In this document: positions 22,090-33,300 of the stretch, one piece after another
How positions within the stretch are numbered: position 1 is the first letter of the stretch
How the letters are laid out: each line of letters begins with the position of its first letter
Source of the DNA: Zychaea mexicana
Lineage: Eukaryota; Mucoromycota; Mucoromycetes; Mucorales; Lichtheimiaceae
DNA length: 64,000 nucleotides
Assembly (NCBI RefSeq): GCF_025766255.1
Contig: NW_026516723.1
Span: forward strand, 1-64,000
Direction of reading: 5' to 3'
The notes under the pieces: generated by a model
Seen by the model: only the letters and a program-made list of their open reading frames with translations
Told to the model about the DNA's origin: nothing
Databases searched by the model: none
Translations under genes and position numbers: made by a program

Positions 22090-23758
22090 ATGCAGCAACC
22101 CATTCCTTTTTCTTTACTAACAATAGCACTTTTTTTTTCTTTTCCTATCTTTTCTTGGCTGCATTTTAAGTTATTCTACTTCTTTATTCCTATGCCTTTA
22201 AATAAAAGCGATAACAACCAGCCAGTGCTTATTATCGGTGCGGGTATATCCGGACTTACACTGGCTAATGTGCTGAAATACCGTGGCGTACCTTACAAAA
22301 TATTTGAAAGGGACGCATCTGCTTTTGCAAGATTTCAAGGGTGGGCAATTACATTAAACTTCTCTCTTCCCATGTTGAAAGCGGCAATCGCCCCTGCAAA
22401 GTATGCAACACTTGGAGCCAAGGCAGCAGTTAATCCAAATGATCGAGCTTCGTTTGCCGTGGTGGATGGCATTGAGAGCAGATGTTTGGGCCTGATGAGC
22501 GCGCCGCCGAATACCGATTTGTTTCGCCTTAACCGTGGGCGTTTCCGTACGTGGTTATTGGAGGACGTTATGGATGATGTTATATGGGGCAAGACATTTG
22601 ATCACTACACCAATGTAGCAGTTGATGGTGATGGTGATGGCATCAAGAGCAGCAGCAGCAGCAGTAGCAGTAGTAGTAGTGATAGTAGTTGTAGCGGCAT
22701 CAAGGTGATCTTTACGGACGGAACGGTAGAATATGGCAAGATACTCGTAGGCGCAGACGGGGTCCATTCACATGTATGTCGTCAGCTCATTGGTCCCGAG
22801 GCATTCGAACAAACTACCACAACAAATGCGCTACGCAATCTGGCTGCAAGCTACTGGATCAACGACGAGTTGCGTCGCGAAATCGAAAAACTCGGCCCAT
22901 GCATGATGATCGCTCCTGCAAGTAAGAGTGATGACTCCAACAAGCACTCGACCTGTATCATTGCTTCGTTACTGGATGTTGACCATACACAGAAAAATCC
23001 CTATGAAATGATGTGGTCTGTAACTTGGCCAGAGAAAGATGCTGGTATTCACCTTGCAGCTGTCGAAGAAGGAAAAAAAGTATTACATCCGTCATCTTGG
23101 CTATCAGCATCGGTCAAAAGCTATTGTGCAACAGACAAGCTCCAGCGGGCCAAGGCAAAAGTGGTCGAGGCTGGGTTCACGGGACCATTAAGGCAGTTAG
23201 TAATGGAAACGCCAGTTAACACTAATGTACGTTCCCTGTATATCAAAGAGCGAGCACCGCATCCGAATCTCGAGGCGATCTGCAACCAGAAACAACATCA
23301 GCGTACAGTGCTTATAGGCGATGCTGCACACCCAATGACAAATCACGGAGGCCAAGGTTAGTTGAATGTTGTTTAGAAGGTGTCAACCAGTGGTAGTGGG
23401 TTACGTCTGAGAGATATAAGTCGGTGTGTCAGTGTTTAGCAAGTTGTCGCTAATTCTCGTGTGGTATCAAGCTGGAAATCACGCTATAGTAGATGCGTGT
23501 TTACTCGGTTTAGAACTTGCCAACGCGTACAAAGATGAAAGTGCTGTAGAAGACACAGTGAACGCGTATTACAAGGATATGCTACCTAGAGCTCGAGAAG
23601 CAGTGGCGGCCGCACATCAATCATGTATCAGCTACCATTCACCACGCGCTCAAGTTTTGGAATATTTAAATACTATAGCATCAGCAGGGATTGAAGAATA
23701 CTGCTTTAAGCAAAAACCTACCCCATTACAGAGGCATTACATTGCCTCAAAATTATAA
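22090..23758 (+). CDS. FAD-dependent monooxygenase, copy 2
   Basis: Exons 22090-23356 and 23472-23758 give 517 residues. All motifs of copy 1 are present: GAGISG, GADGVHS, and GDAAHPM just before the intron. The serine run is 11 instead of 22 and WLLEDVMDD replaces WLLADVMDD; otherwise the proteins read the same. Both copies keep intact frames and splice sites, so both could be made. Upstream sequence is about 99% alike, with a 16-bp loss just before the leader relative to copy 1. Confidence 0.88.
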
Positions 23759-24616
23759 TCATTATTATACATAACCTAAGACAATAATATTATAGCGGAA
23801 TAGTTTCAGATGAGACTATTTTGATAATATTACACAAGCATCAAACGGCGCATTTCACTTGAGCACATGTACAATTCATATATAGCACATGTACAATTCA
23901 TATATTATACGGTTCTCGTTTCTAGAAGTATTATTCATAGAATCAAAAACCCTATTTCGCCTATAAACAAAATTGTTTGTCTTCATATTATGATATCGCA
24001 GTAATATCAACTTGGACAGGGTTTTGTTTTTCCATGCTGGTCAGTTGGCTTTTAAACTCTCCCTCTACCCCCTTGCTTGATTGAGGATCCATATATAAAG
24101 AGTAATGCAGTTTTCAAAACGATGTCATGCATTTAAAAAACTATGATACACGCATGCATATGCATTTACTGATGCCCTTTGTGAGCAGATGGTCGTATGA
24201 AAACGTCTATAGCCGCGATCCTGCTGTCTTGGTCATCACCCCTTCTCACCCAATGAAGTCCAAGCTCATATCGTTAGCTTAAGCACCGTTCGATGGTTTT
24301 CTATCATATACGAATGGCTAAACAGAAACATTCTCTACTGGAAATTCTTTAGGCCGAACCAGCAGTCCAGCAGAAAGCTCTTACTTGAGGGTTGTGTCGC
24401 AGGCAATAAGTTCTCTTTGTTACACCTGTAACCTGAAGCCAACATTTGGGTCAAAGGAAGCTTATAATACGACTTGGCGATGTGCAGCCCCAAGACTTTA
24501 ACAGAACCGGTGCGACTGTCCTGAGTCGTTATCCTAGCCCTACATACCTTACACGTTACATTTTAAGCCATTGCTTCGACGAAGAAGAAGCAACCACACT
24601 CCCAGAGTAATTCTAC
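23759..24616. other. Non-coding stretch after monooxygenase copy 2
   Basis: Matches 7445-8275 of unit 1. The one notable change is a 22-bp tandem duplication at 23862-23905 (AGCACATGTACAATTCATAT plus AT, twice) where unit 1 has a single copy. Confidence 0.7.
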
Positions 24617-24618
24617 TA

Positions 24619-26947
24619 CAGTGGTCCCCCGCTTTTTGCAGCCCCGCTTTTTGCAGATCCTCAGTTTTTGCAGATTTTTTTGGAGCAAACCCGCTCATCA
24701 CTTAATAAAATTGCAGTTTCCTCACTTTTTGCATTTTGCAGGCCAAAAATGGGGACCTGCAATTTTCCGCTATTGACTCAGGAGCCTGGGACACAGAGTC
24801 TCGAACCAGTGACATCTACCTTATTTCCATAAAGAGATAATTTTTATTACACAAACTTTTTACAGCTAAAGATACGCGGTAATTGAAGATTGTATGGTCT
24901 GGCTTTGCTTTCTTATATCATCTCGAATCTTTCTGAGTTCGTCTCGGACTCTTTGGTGTTCTGGGGCATCTAGAATACTGATAGTTTTTTCTAGAGTTCT
25001 GATTTTTTCCCGCATAGTATATGCTGGAAGTACCGATTCAGAGTGAGCACCTTGGTCCCCATCATCACGATCATTATCAGCAACATTATCACCTGCTTTT
25101 ATCTCTTCTTGGAGCACAGATTGAACAATCTCTTCATCGGAAAGCAGTGGATGGACAGCTGCAATTTCCTCAGGTGGATCTGCATCAAAAGTGAAGCTTT
25201 CCAGATTTTCAATGCCATAAATGAGGTTCAAGTGATCGTCAATCTGACCAAGAGCTACCTCATCTGCATTATCTGATGCACTGTTGACATTGTCATCAAT
25301 TACTTTCTCTACTACCCCTGTTTTTTGGTAACAGTTTCTAATGGTGGATTCAGAGACTTTTTTCCAAGCTTGATGGCACCATGCAATTCCGGTCAAAACA
25401 TTAACACGGAACGTGTTGCCATTATTAGCAGGTAGGCCTTTCTCCAGGCGCTCTTGAATGCTGTTATATGCATGCTCATATTGCAGATTCCTATTACAAT
25501 AACAGAAATAATAGCCTTAGTATTTCCATCTACAATGCATGCAAGTAGATCACTAATCATCACAAAACATACTTGAAATGTACTTTAAAGCTGCGAATAA
25601 TGCCGGCATCCAAAGGTTGCATTAATGAAGTTGTATTTGGCGGCAAATACACCAGCTCGATGTTCTTCGGGACATAATCACAGTAGTGACCGGAAAAGTT
25701 GTCAAGCAGCAAAGCAATCTTTCGCTTTTGATAGACCATAGAATTGTCTAACATTGTGAGATATTTCTTAAAAATCTCACGGGTCATCCAAGCATTGGCA
25801 TTTCCACAGTACTTGGAGATATCGATTTTCTTTCTTTGGGCCTATGATTGCGTAAAAGACATTTGTGAGTAAGTCATCAATTTGACCTTGAAGAAGTATC
25901 ACATACTTGATCAAAACAATTTGGCCGCTTTGCCTTGCCAATGAACCAAGGATACCACTTATCAGAACCATCAGCATTCACTGTGAGGACTAATGTCAAC
26001 CGCGATTTATCCTGTTTGAATCCTTTGAATGACCTAGGTGCAATGGTAGTCACGGGGGCACTTGCGTAGAATACTGCAGTCTCATCCATATTGTAGATGT
26101 CTCTTAGGGGATAATTTCTCAAGACTTCCTGGATTTCCGGCAGCTGAGCTTCTGCTAGTGTGACATTAGCAGAGCTTGCTTCACCACTGATTGTTTGCAC
26201 CTTCAACTTGTAGCGGTTTTGGAAGCGATTTTGCCAACCATTTGAGAACGTCAGTTCGTTGGACGGAATACTCAGTTTGGCTGCAAAATTTTCACCGGCT
26301 TTTCTGATAATATCCCAATTGACTGGGATCTTCTCAAAAAATCTTTGCTCTATCCACGTATAGAGGGCATATTCCAATTCCTATTTGTTCTTTATTAATT
26401 ATATGGATAGCGAAGAAGTATTCGAATAATTTAGACCTACGGGAAACTTTGCACGCGACTTTTGTCTTTTACTACTGTCAACACCCTTCTCTTCATCTCG
26501 CTTTCTTTTCATGATCATTCTCGAGATAGTTGTTTCGTTGGGAACATTTTCAAGCTTGTATTTTCCTTTAGCCCAGTCAAGCAATTGGCCATAAGTAATC
26601 TTGTGATTTTTTTGCTCTTGAGCAATGTAATGTTGATATAAAGCGTCGTTTTGCTCGTCAGTAAGCTTTTGGTATTTCGCTTTTACCATAGTGGTGTGGA
26701 GATGTCGATAGTGCAGTATATAAACATCAAGAGTGAGACGACAGCCTTTTATATAAGAGTTGAGTTATAATAAGTAGCCTCAGCACAGCACCGATATCTT
26801 TTAATTGGTTTACTATCATTGACACTTAATTAACATAATAGACTCAGTCTGTGTAACATCTCATACTCATCCTCACTTTTTGCAGTTCCCCACTTTTTGC
26901 AGTTTTTTCCACCAAAAACCGCTGCTGCAAAAAGCGGGGGACCACTG
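24619..26947 (-). mobile_element. Pogo-like (Tc1/mariner superfamily) transposon, complete
   Basis: A 2329-bp element with 24-bp perfect inverted ends beginning CAGTGGTCCCCCGCTTTTTG. TA target duplications are at 24617-24618 and 26948-26949. The uninterrupted target is preserved in unit 1 (TA at 8276-8277), proving insertion after the duplication. Short ACTTTTTGCAG repeats recur just inside both ends. It encodes one intact transposase on the minus strand, so it may be autonomous. Confidence 0.96.
24866..26689 (-). CDS. Pogo/Tigger transposase (four exons, intact)
   Basis: Exons 26441-26689, 25907-26380, 25573-25841 and 24866-25490 join in frame to 538 residues. The N-terminal part holds a helix-turn-helix (ISRMIMKRKRDEEKGVDSSK), then a CENP-B-type second DNA-binding domain (FSNGWQNRFQNRYKL). 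The catalytic DDE/D core has the first Asp at about 182 (IYNMDETAVFY), the second at about 288 (LLLDNFSGH) and the third at about 319 (MQPLDAGIIRSF), a DD30D spacing typical of pogo. The C-terminal 170 residues are acidic and helical. All three introns have clean GT-AG sites. No frame break is seen, which fits a recent arrival. Confidence 0.93.
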
Positions 26948-27211
26948 TACTGCGGCAATCCACCACCTTCAGGAACCCTTTCCTAGCCAGGCACGCCTCA
27001 GTGTTCACGGTAAGGATTATTATTAGTGCATATACTATCTCAAGGAAGGCCATAACCATAACGATCCTCATCTAATTTTAAAGTGATCGACCTTGCTATA
27101 AGATATGTGGTTGTTCAGGAAAAAAGTACAAATCCGATACTAGAACAAAACGTTCTGTATCGAATCATATAAAAAAATGCGGTTCTTGTCGAATGCTTTA
27201 TTGATACCATA

Positions 27212-28934
27212 CACACCCAGAGGTTTTTTGTGCAGATTTGTTTACAAACAATGAAGGATTCAAAAAATTGCCTTTTACGGTCGAGCATCTAACAAGGTGG
27301 GGGGAGCGGGGGTTATGCATATTGGGTGATCGAGAGAAAGCTTCAACGATCGTTCCAATAGGCGTAAACAAACAAGCAAGCAAGCAAGAGGGCGTTCAGA
27401 TTTTTCAGTTCAGAATTATTTGTAAAAACGACATTTGAAAAAAGTACACAGTAGAAAGAGAAATAGAACTAAGGACGCGACTACTACTACTACTACTATT
27501 ACTGTCATACTTCTAGCTAGGATACAGGTCACGACGAAGGTAGATATTATGAAGGAGGGAATGGGTATGCTTACCTCACTTATCAGACTACATAAGACGG
27601 CAAGTATCAGCTATTGCTCTGTATGGTATAAACAGTTGATTAGAAAAGGCATCCTAGGAATAATACACATATCAACTTCGTCCATTACCTTAACATGGGA
27701 TAAATGTAAAAGAGCTAGATACACAAGAAGTAAACAGATCTATGCCACACCAATATGCAGAACGGTGGACGAGATTTGGCCAGGAAATTTGCAGAAGAAT
27801 ATATGCTACGTCATATATGTGAAGGTGGTCGTTTCGTGGATTGTTTTTCAGGAGTTTGGGAAACCTGCCGTCCAGATGTTATCGCTTCGTATGATATGAT
27901 CCTGCGTTGGTACAAAGTGGGCTCGTTCTGGCAGACAACACAAACAGCAGTAAGAAGCTTAAGGTTGGCCTAGCTGCCTTGTTCTATAATCCGCCAAGAC
28001 GAGTGGGTTGACACTAGATGTCATCACGGCGAAACAAGGCGACGAGTACTATGTTCAAGCTTACGATTTTGTTCTGGCTGCTGGTGAAGCTGCGTCAATG
28101 CATTTTTGATTGCTGCGTTCAAGACATCGCAAGCAATTTTATCGTCGTGCGGTTACCTCGCGATGATTTCGTCCTTAATAGCACTGACGAAGATCTTGTT
28201 GTCGAAGTTTTCGACATGTCACAAAGTCCAATAACGAGTGGGCCACAGAGAGACTCGTTGAGCGCCAATAAGTCGAAGTTTGGGACTTGCTGGTGGCTCA
28301 AAAACACGACGTACAACTTTGAAAAAATCGTTTACTAAACCCATTCCTTCAATCTTTTCTTTATAACATTTCTCTTCTTAATACGTTACCTATGTCTCAT
28401 TCCTATACCCTTTGTTGATAATTCTTCTATGCATTTTAACGAACCTCTTTTATATTCTTTCTGGATGATTTTTCTATGCGTTTTATGACCACCTTTTATA
28501 TTCTTTCTGTATGATTCTTATGTCCGTTTTCTATGCCCCTCTAAATCCTATTTTTTGTCTTTCGCTTCTTTTCTTATATGCCAGTTTTTATTAATATATT
28601 TTATGCCTCTTCAGTAAAGTGTTGTTACAACTACAAACAGATTACTTTTCTGTGATTGCGTAATTACATTTTCATTACAAAGACATTGTAAATCTGGCAG
28701 CTTAATTAGCGGAAACCAATTGTGATTGGACAGATCGTGTACGTGGTGGGTGCTCACTTCCAGGAGGGGGGCGTTGAATAAGCGAGAGAGTCCTTTTCGT
28801 ACAAGAAATGCAAACAAAGACGCACCAAAAAAGTCTCCCAGGTTGTTTGGGGGAGGCTGCTCACCTCCTTTGAAAACGGGCCGAAATTGTGTCCAATAAA
28901 TCATGGTATCTTAAAGTTTGTCAATCTGGGTGTG
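27212..28934. mobile_element. Putative CACACCC-ended element A, unit 2
   Basis: Same length (1723 bp) and ends as 9075-10797, with TA on both sides. Here its left end follows directly on sequence that in unit 1 is 514 bp away. It contains the same broken coding pieces and ACT microsatellite. Confidence 0.4.
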
Positions 28935-28936
28935 TA

Positions 28937-29748
28937 CACACCCAAAGTGCCCCGTTTCCCAATTTGGAACATGGAAAAGTAAACAGAGATCAAGAAAAAT
29001 TTCCTTTTACAGAAGGGGCATGTGAGATGATTTTTGGGGGATTCCACTTTCGGGGGAGATGTAACTGGGCAACGGAGGATGAGTTTCATTTTATTTTACG
29101 CCCTCAATGGGAAGCGTTGCAACGAATACAAAAAAAACGATAGCTGGTGACGACGCTGGACCGTACAGCCAAGCCAACAATGATGTTGAACAGCTCCACT
29201 ACTCTTGACATTCTTTCTACGACAAAGTTGTGCCGACTTGGATCATTTATCTAGCGAAAAAACGCGTCAGTTTTCATGGTTTAGATTATGAAAGCCATTA
29301 TCCGCTATAATAGAAAGCAGCTTACCATGGTATTTGACTGAGTAGAGACAGGCCATCCTATTATACAGAGTGTTAGTTGATATGTGTTCGTACGTTATAT
29401 AATATGCTATCAATCAAAAGCTTACGTTTTTTGTAATAAAAGATGCTCTATATATGAGACATTAAAAGAAGTGTTAGAAGATAAGCAAAAAAAGCTCATT
29501 AGAAAGAAAACGCAGATTAGTATACTCACTGCTGGACTTCGAAATCTGCAGATGGGGAGAGTTTTTGTCAGAGCAAGATGCAAGAATGTCCCCCCACACG
29601 CTGGTTCTCACACCCGTGTGCCTCTTCAGTTCTCCTGGCACTTCGCTTAGAAGTAAACAAAACTCCAGCTTCAGCCAATCACTTCTTTTATTTATCCAAG
29701 TTTGAGCGTAGCAATGTCCTTTTTTATGAATTTGCATCTTGGGGTGTG
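28937..29748. mobile_element. Putative CACACCC-ended element B, unit 2
   Basis: Counterpart of 10800-11611, 812 bp, sharing the junction palindrome with element A. Confidence 0.35.
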
Positions 29749-29831
29749 TATAGCGGGTAACGCTGTTTGGTAATATACGCCTTACTGGCTATTTTTGAAG
29801 CTTTTACATTCTTTTCAAAGCTTCGGCATTC

Positions 29832-29840
29832 TATATAAAA
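29832..29840 (+). promoter_or_regulatory. TATA box separated from thioredoxin-like copy 2
   Basis: TATATAAAA identical to the copy 1 box. The chromovirus inserted between it and the coding sequence, so transcripts starting here would read into the element's 3' LTR and antisense pol rather than into the gene. Confidence 0.55.
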
Positions 29841-29882
29841 CAAGCGACACCCCTCCCCTCCGATTGCGCGTTTGTTTTCTTT

Positions 29883-29887
29883 AACTT
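29883..29887 (+). repeat. Left 5-bp target site duplication of the chromovirus
   Basis: AACTT precedes the LTR and recurs at 35716-35720. The single-copy site is at 11746-11750 in unit 1. Confidence 0.95.
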
Positions 29888-30308
29888 TGTGATGATAGAG
29901 CTTTAATAAAGATAATAAGGGACAAGATTAAGTATCTTTGAGATGATGTTTTATTCCAACAAAAGATAAAGCTCTTTTATATTCTAGCTATTAAGACGGC
30001 GATATCAATTCATCCGACTAATGGATAAACTATGTGATAGAGGATGGATCAAGGACGTATCAGAACTTCTATTGAAGTCGCTATGTTAATCGGGCACATC
30101 TTTGAAACCGGCGTTAGCTGATGTAATGGCCGAGGTACCTGTTGATAGGTTCATTGTCCTGTTCACGTAAGGTGGATCATCTGAGTGAGAGATTTTATTC
30201 AATAGTGTTTAGCCGAAATGCCGTAGTGTTCATACGTGTGTGCTATAATGTTTAACCGAATATCTTATTGTTGATATCTTAAGCAGTGTATTAATGTGGT
30301 TCACCACA
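29888..30308 (-). repeat. 3' LTR of the chromovirus
   Basis: 421 bp. On the plus strand it starts TGTGATGATAG and ends TTCACCACA. No difference from the 5' LTR was found by eye. Confidence 0.95.
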
Positions 30309-30321
30309 TCACCCCCTTCCA
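30309..30321 (-). promoter_or_regulatory. Polypurine tract of the chromovirus
   Basis: On the element's sense strand the purine-rich run GGAAGGGGGTGA lies directly against the 3' LTR, the expected position for plus-strand DNA priming. Confidence 0.75.
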
Positions 30322-30350
30322 GGTTAAACATTATTCTGTGAAGAATGTGC

Positions 30351-33300
30351 TTAGCAACGTGTGCGTAAACGCTTACTGCGTCTAGTAGATGGTGTAGGTG
30401 TGGAACCCTCTTGACGTTTGGAAATAGTTCCTTTTGCTTTACGTTGTGATTGCTGTGGGATGTGCGTCACAGGTAATGCAGTTTGTATTTTGCTTTGCTT
30501 CGGTGGTGTGATACCAACACGTTCCCAATATTTCATGATTGGTTGTGGACTATTAAATGCTTCTGCTGGTTCCCAGGAATCGTCATCAGGTGTATAATCT
30601 TTCCATCTAACCCGGTATTGATATTTGCCTGGTGCAAGCTCTTTGTGGTCTACAATTGACTGTACGGTGTAATATTTACCGTTTTCTTCAAATGCTTCTT
30701 CTGTGTCAATTAATTCATCCTGTGATAGGAGTTTCATTTGTGAGGGTGCGTAGTTACGAGAAGTTAATAGACCCTGTTCATCTCTAAGGACATAAGAACC
30801 ACCTTTGGTTTTGCGTACTACAGTATATGGTCCTTCATATCTTGGATCCATCTTCTTACTGCGTAATTCATCAATGACCATGACCGTGCTTCCGATGGGA
30901 TAATCGGTGATTCTGAACTTGGCATTGTATTTGCCTTTTTTAATATCATCCAGTGCCTTTGCTCTTTCCGAAATTGCAGGAAAGACAATGTTTGTCATTT
31001 GTTCAATGCGGTTTTGCAGCTCATCTTCTGTGAGTGGCCGCGGGATCTGTTCTTTGCTATAGTCCCTGAAACCGTTCATTGTTCTATTGAACATAAGAGC
31101 AAATGGTGTAGAACCATGTCTATTGGCAACTTTGTTGTTAAGGGCTAATTGTGCTGGTTTGACATATAAGTCCCAGTCTCTAACTGCTCCTTTTGTATAC
31201 TTGCGGATGATGTTAACAGTTGTTTGCACAAATCTTTCAGCCAATCCCTGAGCTCTTGGGTGAAAAGGCGTAGAAAGTCTTTGGTCGAATCCAGAGGCTT
31301 CTCGAAGACGAGTCATTAGTTGGTTCTTGAATTCAGTACCATTATCACTGCTGAGATAACGGCAAAAGCCCACTAAGCAAAATGTGTCGATGACTGCTTG
31401 AACGACAGTGTCTGATGTTTTATCAGGAAGTGCGTGTAAAACACAAAAACGTGTGCATACGTCTACCATGACTAAGAGATAATTGTTTCCGCGATGGCTT
31501 GTGCCGAAGCCGCTTGCAAGATCAATTGTCCAATGATCACCCGGATAGAATGCATGAAGAGGTCTCAAAGGGTTATAACCTTTCTTGGTGATGTTGAATC
31601 GCTGGCATTCAGGGCAGCTTTTTACAATGTGTGCGGCTTCTTTGTACATATTGTTCCATTTCAAACCATCATTGTGTAGTGCTTTTGTGATAGCTTCAGC
31701 GCCAAAGTGACCAAATGCATGTGCTTTTTTGAGTAATTCCAGTCTTTCATGTTCGGGTGGTTCAAAATAGATGTCATCATCTATGTTGTCAGTGTTATTA
31801 CTTGTTTGTGTGTTTACTGTGAGAGTCTTATTTTGTACAGTGTTATTATTTGTATGAATTTGCGTAGCACTACCCCCTTCCAGCTCTTTTTCATCGATGT
31901 GAAAAAGGCGAGATAATTGATCAGGAAGGATGTTATCTAATCCTGGTAGGTGGATAATTTCAAAGTCGTATTGTAAGATGGTGTCAAACCAACTGATCAT
32001 CATAGCGTTGGCTATTTTTTGTGTATGGAGGAAGGTCAATGCTTTGTGATCCGTGTATAATTTAAACGGTTTGCCATATAAATATTTGTGGAATTTGTCA
32101 AGTGCAAATATAATAGCTCTGAGCTCACGTCGTGTAGTGCTATAGGATCTTTCTGACTTGGAGAGTGCTCTAGCCATGAAAGCAATATGACGTGTTTCAC
32201 CATCTATGACTTGGAAAAGTGCTGCAGCGATTCCGGTATGTGAAGCGTCAGTTGCAACCTGAAAAGGATGTGATAAATCGGGAAAGCGCAGGATGGGAGC
32301 TTCAAGTAGCATTTTCTTTAACGTGTCAAAACTGTGTTGTTCTTTTTGTGTCCATAAACCTTTTAAAGATTTGGCATTGCGAAGTCGGTCTAAAGGTGCC
32401 ATAACTTCAGAGACTTTTGGTAGGTAAGAGCGCATGTAATTGATAGTACCACAGAAGGCAGCTATAGCTTTGCCAGTTGTAGGTGTAGGGATATTTTGGA
32501 TGTTGCATACTTTGCGTTTATCCAGTGATACACCTTCGGTGGATACACAGTGGCCAAGTAAGTAGACACAACGTTGTGCATATACGGCTTTGTCATGATT
32601 GATGCGGAAATTTACCTCAGTTAATTTGTCAATTACTGCGGCGACATGGATAGCATGTTCTTCTATGCTGTTTGAGAAGATAATGACGTCATCAATGAAC
32701 GCACGAACGAAGGGCATCTCTCTAAGAAGAACTGTTAAACAACGAGTAAATACCGAAGAAAGATGACGTAATCCATAGCAAGCTCCTCGGAACTGATATT
32801 GGATGTGTCCTTCAATTGTGAAAGCAGTTCGTTCTCGATGTGGTTCATAGAGAGGTAAAGAAGTGAAAGCAGATTTTACATCGAGGCAGGTAGTAACGAC
32901 GGTGCGATTTGAATTACCGCTGTTGTCATTGCCTTGGATGGCTGCAATAACATCGCTTAATAATGGAAGTGGATGTTGTTCACATTGTAATAAATGCTGG
33001 TTGATTAAGCGGACATCCATACAGATTCTACGCTTGTTTGTATCATATGCACCTGTAACAGGATCTTTCTTTGGTGCTAGTGTGATGGGACTATTCCATG
33101 CTGTGCCAGCAGGTGCAGGTTCAATAATGCCCTCATCTAACCAGGTTTTGATCTGATCGTCAATTAAATCCTTGAAAGCAATTGGTAATGGGTACTGACG
33201 TCGATGGCAAACGATACCTTCTGGAACGTCAAGACGGACCACTGCTTCAGGCATTGTACATAACGCGCGCTTAGGAATTTGTGCATTGCGATCAAGAGAA

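Noticed and set aside
24770..24825. tRNA or SINE-like GGTTCGAGA box on the minus strand
   Set aside because: Only a T-loop-like string is present. No acceptor stem, D-arm or anticodon arm can be folded around it, and it lies within the pogo element's 3' UTR.
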